Of a stretch of DNA of 64,000 nt, positions 50,573-58,353 are shown in pieces. Source of the DNA: Chthonomonadales bacterium (GTDB taxonomy: Bacteria; Armatimonadota; Chthonomonadetes; Chthonomonadales; CAJBBX01); the NCBI GenBank assembly GCA_020849275.1, contig JADLGO010000014.1, positions 1 through 64,000 of the forward strand, in the 5' to 3' direction. Positions within the stretch are counted from its first letter, which is position 1, and each line of letters begins with the position of its first letter. The notes beneath the pieces were generated by a model. It saw only the letters and a program-made list of their open reading frames with translations. It ran no database searches and was not told where the DNA came from. Made by a program: the position numbers and the translations under genes.

Positions 50573-51582
50573 GCGTAGCCGACCTCCTCATCGTGTCCAG
50601 AGCGAAGCGACTCATCGGCCGCGATGCAGGCCGCCATTACATCGAGGTCGTGCCGTGTGGCGGGGTCGGGGTCGCGGCCGGCGAGGATGGCCTCGACGAG
50701 CGGCGCGATGAGCGCTCCCTTGTGGCGCTCGCGGTCCGGCAGCTCGCGGAGCGGCGCCGCGGGGGCCGGGTCGCGCTCGCGGGAGATGCGCGCTCCGGCG
50801 TCATCGTGCACCACGGAGGCCGCAGTCCCGAAGACGCGGACGACGTGCTGATGCCGGTGGACGCAGCCGAAGTGCGCCGTGACGCGCCCAACCAGGCCCG
50901 ACGCAAAGGCGAACGTGGCCGCGACGAAGTCCGCCTGCCGAAACGCGGTTCCGCGCGTGCAGATCCCGTTGCCCACGGCGCGCACGCGCCGGGGGCGCTC
51001 GCCGCAGATCCACATCATCAGGTCCACGAGATGGACGCCGCCGCCGGCCATCACGGAGTAGCCCGGCATGTCGCCGCGCCAACCGTCGGTGATCTTGCTC
51101 AGCCGCCCGTAGAGGTAGTCGCCATCGAACGCGTAGAGCTGCCCGAGGCCGCCCGAGGCCGCCTCGTCGCGCAGCCATCGGTAGAGCGGCGCGGCGCGCA
51201 GGACGAGGTTGCTGGCGAGCCTCACTCGGCCCCCGTGCCGCCGCCACGCGTGGCGAATGCGCGCGAGCTCCGCGCCCGTCCGACACAGGGGCTTCTCCAC
51301 GAACACATGCTTGCCCGCATCCAACGCGGCCACCACCTGCTCCGCGTGCGCGTCGTCGTAGCTGGCGAGGACCACCAGGCCGATCGCGGGGTCGGCGAGC
51401 ATCTCGTCGAACGAGCGCACCGGGGGTCGGCATGGGAGCGCCGCCGCCAGCGCGTTAGCGCGCCGTGGATCGATATCGACAAGCGCCGCGAGTCGGCACG
51501 CCTCGTTCGCGACGATGGCGCGCGCGTGCTGCTCGCCTACGCCGAGACCCACGACGGCCACGGCGAGGCGCTCGCGGCTCAC
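50569..51582 (-). CDS. Gfo/Idh/MocA-family oxidoreductase
   Basis: This NAD(P)-dependent dehydrogenase has 337 residues. The nucleotide-binding AVVGLGVGEQHARAI lies at the N-terminus, and FVEKPLCRTGAEL is the family's EKP motif (catalytic Lys near residue 93). AGGGVHLVDLMMWICG provides the active-site His. Family members oxidise or reduce sugars at C3 or other positions, and in surface-glycan clusters often make the 3-keto sugar for an aminotransferase like the one encoded next. The start is GTG at 51582, overlapping the cytidylyltransferase stop (GTGA). Confidence 0.88.
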   Translation of the reverse strand: MSRERLAVAVVGLGVGEQHARAIVANEACRLAALVDIDPRRANALAAALPCRPPVRSFDEMLADPAIGLVVLASYDDAHAEQVVAALDAGKHVFVEKPLCRTGAELARIRHAWRRHGGRVRLASNLVLRAAPLYRWLRDEAASGGLGQLYAFDGDYLYGRLSKITDGWRGDMPGYSVMAGGGVHLVDLMMWICGERPRRVRAVGNGICTRGTAFRQADFVAATFAFASGLVGRVTAHFGCVHRHQHVVRVFGTAASVVHDDAGARISRERDPAPAAPLRELPDRERHKGALIAPLVEAILAGRDPDPATRHDLDVMAACIAADESLRSGHDEEVGYA

Positions 51583-52271
51583 GCCGCGCTCCGATGGCTG
51601 CTCGCAACGGCTATACGCCAGGGCAGCGGCGAAGGGAGCGCCTCGAGGCGCCGCAGGTCGTCGACGGTGTCCACGGCCAGGCTCAAGGACCCGAGAGCGG
51701 GATCGGTGGAGCGCACGCTCGCCACGCGCCACGCATCGGCGCGAGCGTAGAACCAGGCGGTCACGTGCTCGCGGTCCTCGACGCCGCGCGCCAGGCGGTC
51801 CGCGGCGCGCAGCGCGCCGGCGCGCACGCACTCCGCGTTGAGGCCCGCAGGGAACGTGCGGGGCCGCGTCGTCGTCGCTACGTCGGCGCGCACGGCGATG
51901 GCGGCGTCTCGCACGGCGCGGATTACGGCGGGCGACACCAGGGGGCTGTCGGCACAGAGCCGGACCACCCACTCGCAGGGCCAGGTATCGAGCGCGACGA
52001 CGAACCGGCCCAGAACGTCCTCAAGCGCCCCGCGGCACACCGGCACACCCAGGCTGCCGCAGTAGGCGGCCACGGGGTCGTCGGACGGCTCGCGGCTTGT
52101 CAGGACGACCGTCGCGCCCGCGCCCAGGGCGCTCTCCGCCGCCGTCACGACGTGAGCCAGCATGGGCCGGCCCCGGAAGGGCGCAAGGACCTTGCCCGGG
52201 AACCGGGCCGAGCTCATGCGGGCCTGCACGAAGGCGCGGACGCTTCTGTGGTTGGTCTCGTCGAAGTGCAT
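51579..52271 (-). CDS. SpsF-like cytidylyltransferase
   Basis: This enzyme has 230 residues. FVQARMSSARFPGKVLAPF is the nucleotide-binding start of the SpsF/acylneuraminate cytidylyltransferase family, and WVVRLCADSPLVSP carries the metal-binding Asp. It probably activates a nine-carbon or other acid sugar with CTP. It is the only candidate for a CMP-sugar synthetase next to neuB, although the classical NeuA family is longer and differs in its start. The ATG is 35 bases after the MerR gene, with no strong ribosome binding site. Confidence 0.78.
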   Translation of the reverse strand: MHFDETNHRSVRAFVQARMSSARFPGKVLAPFRGRPMLAHVVTAAESALGAGATVVLTSREPSDDPVAAYCGSLGVPVCRGALEDVLGRFVVALDTWPCEWVVRLCADSPLVSPAVIRAVRDAAIAVRADVATTTRPRTFPAGLNAECVRAGALRAADRLARGVEDREHVTAWFYARADAWRVASVRSTDPALGSLSLAVDTVDDLRRLEALPSPLPWRIAVASSHRSAA

Positions 52272-52306
52272 CGTGGTTCGTCGGAAACGAAGTAGGGCTC
52301 TGCCGC

Positions 52307-52588
52307 CTACGCGGCGCGCCGCTCGGTATCGCGCCCGCCAATAATGGCGAGGACGCGCCGGGCGCCGGCAATGCTGTAGATCTCCTGCTTCAGGAGCCGC
52401 CGGATCTCGATCAGCGTGGCGATGTCCTCTGCATCGTAGCGCCGCTGCCCGCCAGGAGTCCGCGAGGGGCACACGAACTCCGCGAACTCACGCTCCCAGT
52501 AGCGCAGGGTATGGATCTCGATGCCCGTGAGGGCGCTGACGGCGCCGATGGAGAGGGCCCGGCCGGCTCGCTTGCGCGCGGTTGGCAT
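52307..52588 (-). CDS. MerR-family transcriptional regulator
   Basis: This is a 93-residue DNA-binding protein, essentially one MerR winged helix: LSIGAVSALTGIEIHTLRYWEREF (about 12-35) and RRYDAEDIATLIEIRRLLKQE. The effector domain is absent or reduced to about 20 residues, with no Cys ligands. It therefore is not a metal sensor of the usual sort. It is the first gene of the minus-strand glycan run and the most likely regulator of it. Confidence 0.87.
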   Translation of the reverse strand: MPTARKRAGRALSIGAVSALTGIEIHTLRYWEREFAEFVCPSRTPGGQRRYDAEDIATLIEIRRLLKQEIYSIAGARRVLAIIGGRDTERRAA

Positions 52589-52656
52589 GGATGTCGTTCC
52601 GAATGCTGACAGGTCACTTCAGGTTCTGGAGCACGGAGCGCCGCCCTCCGCGTACC

Positions 52657-52662
52657 ATTATC
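52657..52662 (-). promoter_or_regulatory. Possible -10 (GATAAT) of the MerR-glycan operon
   Basis: GATAAT lies about 70 bases upstream of the MerR start. The hexamer 17 bases further upstream is CTGAAG, a poor -35, so an activator may be needed. This is the only promoter-like sequence seen for the operon. Confidence 0.3.
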
Positions 52663-52962
52663 GGCATGCCCGGCAGTTTCTTCAGTGCCGGATGCGACGC
52701 GCGCCTCCGGCCGGCCACGCGCGGCAGGAAGGCCGCACCAGCCCGGGGAATCCACTATTGCCCTACCGCGCCGCCGGCGCCTGGAGGGACCACGCAGCGG
52801 GCCGCTTCGGCAGATGGCGCTCGGCCACGACCGGCCGACCATGCGCGTGTACGGAGGGTCGTCGCCCGAGCCATCAACGGCGCGCCTGGCCCGGGATCCG
52901 GTCGCCCCGCCCTCAGCCGAACGGCTCCGCGTTTGGCGGCCGCTCGAAGGAGAGAGACAACC
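52663..52962. other. Intergenic region without recognisable gene
   Basis: This stretch, GC-rich like its surroundings, separates the divergent MerR and outer-membrane-protein genes. Frames crossing it have no family resemblance or ribosome binding site. Apart from AAGGAGAGAGA (52948-52958), which serves the next gene, nothing was identified. Confidence 0.5.
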
Positions 52963-53745
52963 GTGAGGATACGCCTCGCCGTCGCCGTCCTGCTGCTTCT
53001 GCCGCTGCGCGCGGGCGCGGTCCCGGACCCGCTGCGCGGGCCGGATCGCTTCCCGCAGTTTCGGCACCTCTCGGGCCTCGCGGGCGCCGGCTACGGGACC
53101 GACGAGCAGGGCTACCCTTCGCTGTCCGGCCCTACCGCGTTCAGCACGCCGACCGCCTATGTGCTGGGCCACGCCCACCTGCGCATCGCGGGCGCGCGAA
53201 CGAGCTTCGACGGCCTACCGCGCCTCGGCGGGGCGAGAGCCAACGGCACCTGGTACGCCACCTACGGACACAGCTTCGGGCGCGTGAACGTGGCCATCTC
53301 GGACATGGTGCTCAGCAGCGCGTCAGACCAGGTCTACAACTGGCAGATCGGCTACGTTCCGGAGCCCGAGACGCCCGTAGCCTTCTCCATCGGGATGCAG
53401 GATTGGGCCGGGACCGGCGGCTCGGCGGGCCAGGATGTGCCCGGCGACAACAGAAGCTCCCAGTCGGTGTTCGGCGCCGCCACTCTGCGCGTGCCGATCG
53501 GCGGCAGCCCGCTCTACGTGAGCGGCGGCGTCGGGTCGCGCCGGTTCCACCACGGGTTCGCCTCCGTGAGTTGCCAGGTAGCCCCTCCGGTGCGCGTGTG
53601 GGCGGAGCATGACGGCTTTGGCTTCAACACCGGCGCGCTGTACTCGCTGCGCGTGGGCGGGGGCCGGCGCTCCGCCGAGCTCAACGTGCTCGCCGGGGTC
53701 GTGAAGATGCGGTTCTTCACGCTGGCGGCCGGGATCGGGTTCTGA
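52963..53745 (+). CDS. Probable outer-membrane beta-barrel protein
   Basis: This exported protein has 260 residues with a signal peptide (about 1-20, LLLLPLRAGA). The mature sequence alternates polar and aromatic residues in strands (TWYATYGHSFGRVNVAISDM, PLYVSGGVGSRRFHHGF). It ends in AAGIGF, a C-terminal Phe typical of barrels inserted by BamA. It resembles YjbH/DUF-type porins linked to exopolysaccharide clusters, but no family is certain. The start is GTG at 52963 with AAGGAGAGAGA just upstream. Its place beside the glycan operon could indicate a role in surface glycan export. Confidence 0.6.
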   Translation: MRIRLAVAVLLLLPLRAGAVPDPLRGPDRFPQFRHLSGLAGAGYGTDEQGYPSLSGPTAFSTPTAYVLGHAHLRIAGARTSFDGLPRLGGARANGTWYATYGHSFGRVNVAISDMVLSSASDQVYNWQIGYVPEPETPVAFSIGMQDWAGTGGSAGQDVPGDNRSSQSVFGAATLRVPIGGSPLYVSGGVGSRRFHHGFASVSCQVAPPVRVWAEHDGFGFNTGALYSLRVGGGRRSAELNVLAGVVKMRFFTLAAGIGF

Positions 53746-53784
53746 CACAACGCGGCCGGCCAGGCCGCCAGGATTCAGCGACCG

Positions 53785-54693
53785 ATGGACCCCGTGATCA
53801 TCGCAACCTGGCACTTCGGGCAGCCCGCCTGCGCCGCGGGATGGCAGGTGCTCGAGGCGGGAGGGAGGGCGCTCGACGCGATTGAGGCCGCCGCCAACGT
53901 GACCGAGGAGGACCCCGGCGTCGCGTCGGTCGGGTACGGCGGCCTGCCGAACGCCGACGGGGTGGTTGAGCTGGACGCCGCCATCATGGACGGCCCCACG
54001 CACGCCACGGGCGCGGTGGCCGGACTCAGCGGCATTCGGCGCCCGATCTCGGTGGCCCGGCGCGTGATGGAGCGCACGCCCCATGCCCTGCTCGTCGGCG
54101 CCAACGCGCGCCGCTTCGCGCTGGCACAGGGCTTCCCGGAGACCGACCTGCTCACCTCGGACGCGCTTGGGCGCTGGCGCGCGTGGGCCGCCTCCGACAG
54201 GGCTGCCGAGGCGGCGCACTTCTACCGAGCGCCCGACGACTCCCATGACACCATCGGCCTGTGCGCGCTGGACCGGGGCGGCGACCTGGCCGTTGGGTGC
54301 ACCACCTCCGGATTGGCCTGGAAACTACCCGGGCGCGTGGGCGACTCCCCCATCGTGGGCTCAGGGCTCTATGTCGACAACGGCGTGGGCGCCGCCGCGG
54401 CGACCGGTAACGGCGACGAGATCCTGAAGGTGTGCCTTTCGTACCGCGTGGTGATGTCGATGGATCGCGGCCTCTCGGCCCAGGAGGCGTGCGAGGAGGC
54501 CGTGCGCTACCTGCTTCGAAAGCGCCCGGCGCATCAGGCGCACGGCGCGGCCTGCATCGCCCTGCGCGCGGACGGCACGATCGGGAGCGCCGCGACGGCC
54601 GAGGGGTTCAGCCGCCCCGACCGACGATGGCAGCACGCCATCTGCCGCAGCGGAGAGGCACTCCTGGAGGAAGGGATCTACGTGTCGCCGTAG
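53785..54693 (+). CDS. Ntn-type asparaginase / N4-(beta-N-acetylglucosaminyl)-L-asparaginase
   Basis: This is an N-terminal nucleophile hydrolase of 302 residues (asparaginase-2 family). The precursor would self-cleave before Thr156 in DDSHDTIGLCALD, giving alpha and beta chains, with Thr as nucleophile. GCTTSGLAWKLPGRVGDSP and NGVGAAAATGNGDEI are family landmarks of the glycosylasparaginase branch. It may free Asn-linked glycans or isoaspartyl peptides. There is no signal peptide, so it acts in the cytoplasm. It is convergent with the MFS gene. Confidence 0.88.
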   Translation: MDPVIIATWHFGQPACAAGWQVLEAGGRALDAIEAAANVTEEDPGVASVGYGGLPNADGVVELDAAIMDGPTHATGAVAGLSGIRRPISVARRVMERTPHALLVGANARRFALAQGFPETDLLTSDALGRWRAWAASDRAAEAAHFYRAPDDSHDTIGLCALDRGGDLAVGCTTSGLAWKLPGRVGDSPIVGSGLYVDNGVGAAAATGNGDEILKVCLSYRVVMSMDRGLSAQEACEEAVRYLLRKRPAHQAHGAACIALRADGTIGSAATAEGFSRPDRRWQHAICRSGEALLEEGIYVSP

Positions 54694-54703
54694 CCGGCGC
54701 GGC

Positions 54704-55918
54704 TCAGGTGCGGGCCACGGCCGCTTCATGCGCCTCGTGAGCGCGCGCCGGCTCGCGCACGGCGCCGTACAGGACGCACGCGCCGACCACGGCGACAGCG
54801 CTCAGGAACCAGTAGAGCCCGCGGAGGCCGAAGTGGTCCGCCACGCTCCCGGCGAGCAGCGGGCCGAGCGCGTAGGCCGCCGAGCTGGCGGCGTTCAGCA
54901 CCGCCTGCCCCGTGGCGCGGTGCTCCGGGGGCGTCAGGTCCGCCATATAAGCGAACGGCACGATCGCGATCACGCTGAATGTGAGGCCGTGCGTGGCCTG
55001 AAGCAGCACGACGGCCGCGGGCGACGCTGCCAGCGCGTAGCCGGCGAGCCGGATCGGCAGCACGGCGAACGCGAGCCGAAGCGGTGCCATGCGGCCGTAG
55101 CGATCGGACAGACGGCCCATCACGGTGAGGAACGGCAACTCGATGCCGGCGCTCACGGCGAAGGCGAGCGGCAGGATCCAGACGGGCGGGATTGGTCGGA
55201 ACGCCGTCAGGTAGAGGCCCAGGTTGGCTGTCGACGACATGAGGGCCATGTAGAAGACGAAGTAGGCCGCCACGAACGCCAGCGCGCGCGGCGCGAGGAG
55301 CAGGCGCGCGGCCGCCCGCAGGCTTGGCAGCTCGCGCGCCGTCGCGCGCGCCGGGCGCCGCACGATCAGCACGGCCGCGCCGGCCACGGCGTAGAGCGCC
55401 GCGGCGCCGTGGAGGAACGTGTGGCCGGCAACGGCCTCCGGCGCCACGAAGACCACCGCCATCGTCACCAGGAACCCCACCGTCCCCCAGGAGCGCACGC
55501 CCGCGAAGGCCCTCCCCGAAGCGCCGCGCCGAAACACGTCGGCCCCGAGCGCGCTGACCACCGCCACGCTCATCGTGCCGCCCAGGCCGATCACGAGTTG
55601 CGCCACCGCGAACTGCCCGAAGCCGTGCAGCGAGGGGAAGGCGCCGTAGCCCGCCGCCATCAGCGTGGTGCCGGCAACGACGAACGGCCGCCGCGCACGC
55701 AACCGGTCGCTGAGAGCGCCCACCGGCACCAGGGCCGCCGCTCCCGCCACCGATGAGAGTGCGATCAGCGCCCCGATCTGGCGATAGCTGAACCCGAGCG
55801 ACCGCCAGTAGATGGGCAGGAAAGGCGTGATGAACCCGACGCCCGCGAAGTAGAGGAAGAAGAAGGCCGACAGTCCGAAGTGGTTGCGGCGCTCCAGGGC
55901 GGGGTCCACGAGTGGCAT
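54704..55918 (-). CDS. MFS transporter
   Basis: This is a twelve-helix inner-membrane carrier of 404 residues in the MFS_1-like (LacY/nucleoside permease) group. FSYRQIGALIALSSVAG and GALSDRLRARRPF form the conserved loop 2-3 motif. A second copy, GRLSDRYGRMAPL, is in the C-half. The central loop after helix 6 is short. The substrate is unknown, probably a sugar or nucleoside. The ATG lies nine bases from a -10 hexamer, and there is no ribosome binding site. Confidence 0.86.
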   Translation of the reverse strand: MPLVDPALERRNHFGLSAFFFLYFAGVGFITPFLPIYWRSLGFSYRQIGALIALSSVAGAAALVPVGALSDRLRARRPFVVAGTTLMAAGYGAFPSLHGFGQFAVAQLVIGLGGTMSVAVVSALGADVFRRGASGRAFAGVRSWGTVGFLVTMAVVFVAPEAVAGHTFLHGAAALYAVAGAAVLIVRRPARATARELPSLRAAARLLLAPRALAFVAAYFVFYMALMSSTANLGLYLTAFRPIPPVWILPLAFAVSAGIELPFLTVMGRLSDRYGRMAPLRLAFAVLPIRLAGYALAASPAAVVLLQATHGLTFSVIAIVPFAYMADLTPPEHRATGQAVLNAASSAAYALGPLLAGSVADHFGLRGLYWFLSAVAVVGACVLYGAVREPARAHEAHEAAVART

Positions 55919-55927
55919 TACAGGGGC

Positions 55928-55933
55928 AGTATA
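55928..55933 (-). promoter_or_regulatory. -10 element TATACT of the MFS gene
   Basis: TATACT on the minus strand ends nine bases before the ATG at 55918, so the mRNA would start about three bases upstream of it. No good -35 was seen. Confidence 0.5.
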
Positions 55934-55975
55934 CCCTCCGGCGCCGCCCGGCGACCGTGCGCCGCGACGCCGGGC

Positions 55976-56164
55976 TCAGGGCGCGCCGTCGGCCGGCTTG
56001 CTCCCCTCGCCTCGCGTCCGGGTCGCCGCCGCCGCGAGCGCTTGCTGGTAGGCCCGCCACCCGGGGCACCAGCGCGTGTGCCAGCGCCACAGCCTCGCCA
56101 CAAACGAGCCGGGATCGCGCTCAGCCTTGCTCCGGGCCGGGCAGGTCTCGCAACGGTGCGTCAT
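55976..56164 (-). CDS. Small conserved-looking Cys protein
   Basis: This is a 62-residue protein with a compact motif-rich core: HRCETCPARSKAERDP, then RLWRWHTRWCPGWRAYQ. Three Cys (CxxC plus one) and two His could bind a metal or form a redox centre. Similar small proteins occur beside cyclic-nucleotide-binding proteins in other bacteria, as recalled from memory and not verified. GGGGGTG precedes the ATG at 56164. It is divergent from the cyclic-nucleotide-binding gene. Confidence 0.6.
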   Translation of the reverse strand: MTHRCETCPARSKAERDPGSFVARLWRWHTRWCPGWRAYQQALAAAATRTRGEGSKPADGAP

Positions 56165-56266
56165 CGCGGCACCCCCTGCGCGCGCCTCGCGGCGGCGATC
56201 GCGCGCTGCCCCCTTCGCCGGGCCATCGATCTGCTCCTTCGCCTCGCGCCAGCGGCCAACCCCGCC

Positions 56267-56295
56267 TTGACAGGCCAATGGTTCTGCTGTAGAGT
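56267..56295 (+). promoter_or_regulatory. Promoter of the cyclic-nucleotide-binding gene
   Basis: A perfect TTGACA (56267-56272), 17 bases, then TAGAGT (56290-56295). Transcription would start near 56302, 30 bases before the ATG at 56332. This is a leadered promoter with GGAGGGA as ribosome binding site. Confidence 0.7.
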
Positions 56296-56331
56296 ATCGC
56301 CATTCAATGTCGGTGCCCGATGGAGGGAGCC

Positions 56332-56814
56332 ATGGAGAGCCTTGAACGGGTGCTCCGACAGCACCCCTTCTTCGCCGGGCTGGACGAACGATGCCTGGCC
56401 TTGCTCGTCGGCTGCGCGGCGAACCAGCGCTACGCGGCGGGCGACTACCTGTTCCGCGAGGGCGGCGAGGCCGAGCGCTTTTACCTGTTACGCGACGGGC
56501 ACGTCACGCTCCAGGTGGAGACCCCTGCGCGCGGCGCCATCCCGATCGAAACCCTGGGACCCGGCGATGTGTTCGGCTGGTCCTGGCTGATCCCGCCGTA
56601 CCGCTGGCGCCTCGACGCGCGGGCCGCCAACGAGGCGCGCGTGTTCGCGATGGACGGCACGTGCCTGCGCGCCAAGTGCGAGCAGGACCATGCGCTCGGT
56701 TACGAGGTAATGCGGCGCTTCTCCACCATCGTCCAGCGGCGGCTCGACGCCACGCGGCGCCAGCTCATCGAGATACACAGCGCCTACTGCGACCTGGTGG
56801 AGGGGCGCACCTGA
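56332..56814 (+). CDS. Cyclic nucleotide-binding (CAP-like) protein without HTH
   Basis: The 160-residue protein consists of a Crp/Fnr-type beta-roll (about 5-120) with GDYLFREGGEAERFYLLRDG and LGPGDVFGWSWLIPPYRWRLDARA. The phosphate-binding cassette differs from that of E. coli Crp, so the ligand may not be cAMP. It stops after a helix (about 125-150) with no DNA-binding domain. It may act by binding a partner rather than DNA. The start at 56332 is preferred over the ATG at 56320 because GGAGGGA lies just before it. It is divergent from the small Cys gene. Confidence 0.82.
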   Translation: MESLERVLRQHPFFAGLDERCLALLVGCAANQRYAAGDYLFREGGEAERFYLLRDGHVTLQVETPARGAIPIETLGPGDVFGWSWLIPPYRWRLDARAANEARVFAMDGTCLRAKCEQDHALGYEVMRRFSTIVQRRLDATRRQLIEIHSAYCDLVEGRT

Positions 56815-57005
56815 CGGATGCGCTCGGGGCCTGCCTGCCCGAACCCGCTCGAAGCGATGGCGCCCATGCCCGGGCTGCTCGGAACCCTGGCCGAACGAGC
56901 CCGTCTTATCACCATCTGTCGGTAGCCCGCGCGGAGCATGTCCTCGCCGGGGCCGCCGACCGTCGGCGTCGCGAGGGCGCGCCGCCGCGGAGAGGGAGTG
57001 CTGCG

Positions 57006-57950
57006 ATGGGCATGGTCGTGATCGGGCTGTTCGACCGCCTCGACGACGCGCGCGACGTCGTCGAGGAGCTTGAGGTCAACGGGTACGCGCGAGAGAACAT
57101 CAGCCTGCTCGCCGCCGACCAGAGCGCGGCCGCGCTAACGATGGCGACGCGCCAGACGGCCGGCCTGGACGCCGTAGACGCAGGCGACGCGGCCGTCGCG
57201 GGAGCGGGCGCCGGCGCGACGGTGGGCGCGGTGGGCGGCGGCGCGGTGGGCCTGCTGGCGGGCCTGGGGGCCATCCTGATCCCCGGCTTCGGGCCGATCA
57301 TCGCCGCCGGACCGCTCGTGGCACTCATCACCGGCGCCGGCATCGGCGCCGCCGGGGGCGCCGTCGCGGGGGGCCTGATCGGCGCGCTGACGAGTGTCGG
57401 CGTGCCGGAGGAGGAGGCAGGCCACTACGCCGAAGGTCTCCGGCGCGGCGGCACACTGGTCACCGTGCACACAAGCGACGACATGGCGGCGGCCGCGCGC
57501 GACACCATGGCGCGGCACGACGTGGTCGACATTCGGCAGCGAGCGGGGACGTGGAGCCGCGAGCGGCTCGAGGGACAGGACCCGAACGCCGCGCCGTTTC
57601 TCGACGACGAAGCGCGCGCCGCCCTGGCCACGCCCGCCGCCGCCCACGCCACGACGGCCGAGCGGCCCGCAGTGGCCAGCCGGGCGCCGGAGGCCCGCTT
57701 CGAGGACTTCGACCAGGATTTCCGGGCCGACTGGCGTGAGCGCTACCCGGCGGGATCGCCGGACTACGCGATGATGACTCCCGCCTACCGCTACGGGTAC
57801 GACATCGCGATCGACCCGCGGTACCGGGGGCGAGACTGGATCGACCTGGAGCCCCGGGCCCGCAACGACTGGGGCGGGCGCGGCGGCCTGCTGTGGGAAG
57901 ACGTCGAGGCGACGGTGCGCGGCGCATGGGACCGCACCCGCGACCGGTAG
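57006..57950 (+). CDS. GSP17M-like protein with glycine zipper and acidic tail domain
   Basis: This 314-residue protein has an N-terminal GSP17M/YflT-like domain (about 1-40, VVIGLFDRLDDARDVVEELE). A Gly/Ala zipper follows (about 65-130), then a second alpha-beta part (EEEAGHYAEGLRRGGTLVTVHTSDD, about 138-165). The last 100 residues are different from its paralogue at 31200: Arg/Asp/Trp-rich, with FRADWRERYPAGSPDY and YGYDIAIDPRYRGRDW. That tail resembles a region found at the end of several stress-associated membrane proteins. Function is unknown. GAGAGGGAG precedes the ATG. Confidence 0.72.
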   Translation: MGMVVIGLFDRLDDARDVVEELEVNGYARENISLLAADQSAAALTMATRQTAGLDAVDAGDAAVAGAGAGATVGAVGGGAVGLLAGLGAILIPGFGPIIAAGPLVALITGAGIGAAGGAVAGGLIGALTSVGVPEEEAGHYAEGLRRGGTLVTVHTSDDMAAAARDTMARHDVVDIRQRAGTWSRERLEGQDPNAAPFLDDEARAALATPAAAHATTAERPAVASRAPEARFEDFDQDFRADWRERYPAGSPDYAMMTPAYRYGYDIAIDPRYRGRDWIDLEPRARNDWGGRGGLLWEDVEATVRGAWDRTRDR

Positions 57951-57966
57951 GGCCGTGCCGCCGAAC

Positions 57967-58000
57967 GGGCAGGCGGGGTCGACACCGGCCCCGCCTGCCC
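57967..58000 (+). terminator. Hairpin after the GSP17M gene
   Basis: A 12-bp GC-rich stem (57967-57978 with 57989-58000) and 10-base loop lie 16 bases after the stop at 57950. No T-run follows. Confidence 0.65.
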
Positions 58001-58039
58001 CCTGCGGCGGGCCGGTCGTCGGCGGACCCTGGACCCGGA

Positions 58040-58255
58040 GGCCATCGGTAGGCCACGAAGCTCCGCCGCCTCCAGACCGTCCTCCTCGCCCGGCATCGCG
58101 ACGTCCATCAGGACGATGTCCGGCAGCGCCCGTCTCGCACCATCGACGCCCTGCTCGCCGGCGCCCGCGACCACCTCCGATCCGCCGCGCTCGACGATGA
58201 TGTGCTACCGAATCCGCGTCATGCCCTCGTCATCGACGATGAGGCCGCGCTTCAC
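58040..58255 (-). pseudogene. Response-regulator receiver remnant
   Basis: From the GTG at 58255 the minus strand reads LIVDDEGMTRIR, then a TAG (58205-58207), then HIIVERGGSEVVAGAG and LPDIVLMDVAMPG in the same frame. This is the first two thirds of a receiver domain with the phosphorylated Asp in LMDV. An extra Glu follows (GEEDG), and the similarity ends soon after, with no output domain. A nonsense mutation and truncation make it a pseudogene. Confidence 0.75.
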
Positions 58256-58290
58256 GGCCGGTGCAATGGCCATGGCCTGCTACACGCGCA

Positions 58291-58329
58291 CGCGTGGTCC
58301 CGTGCCGATTCCCGGCACGGGACCACGCG
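58291..58329 (-). terminator. Terminator of the alcohol dehydrogenase gene
   Basis: A perfect 17-bp stem (58291-58307 with 58313-58329) with a 5-base loop lies 25 bases beyond the dehydrogenase stop at 58354. It is the longest perfect hairpin noticed in the window. Confidence 0.8.
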
Positions 58330-58353
58330 AGTGGGCAAGGCGTGGCGCCGCGG

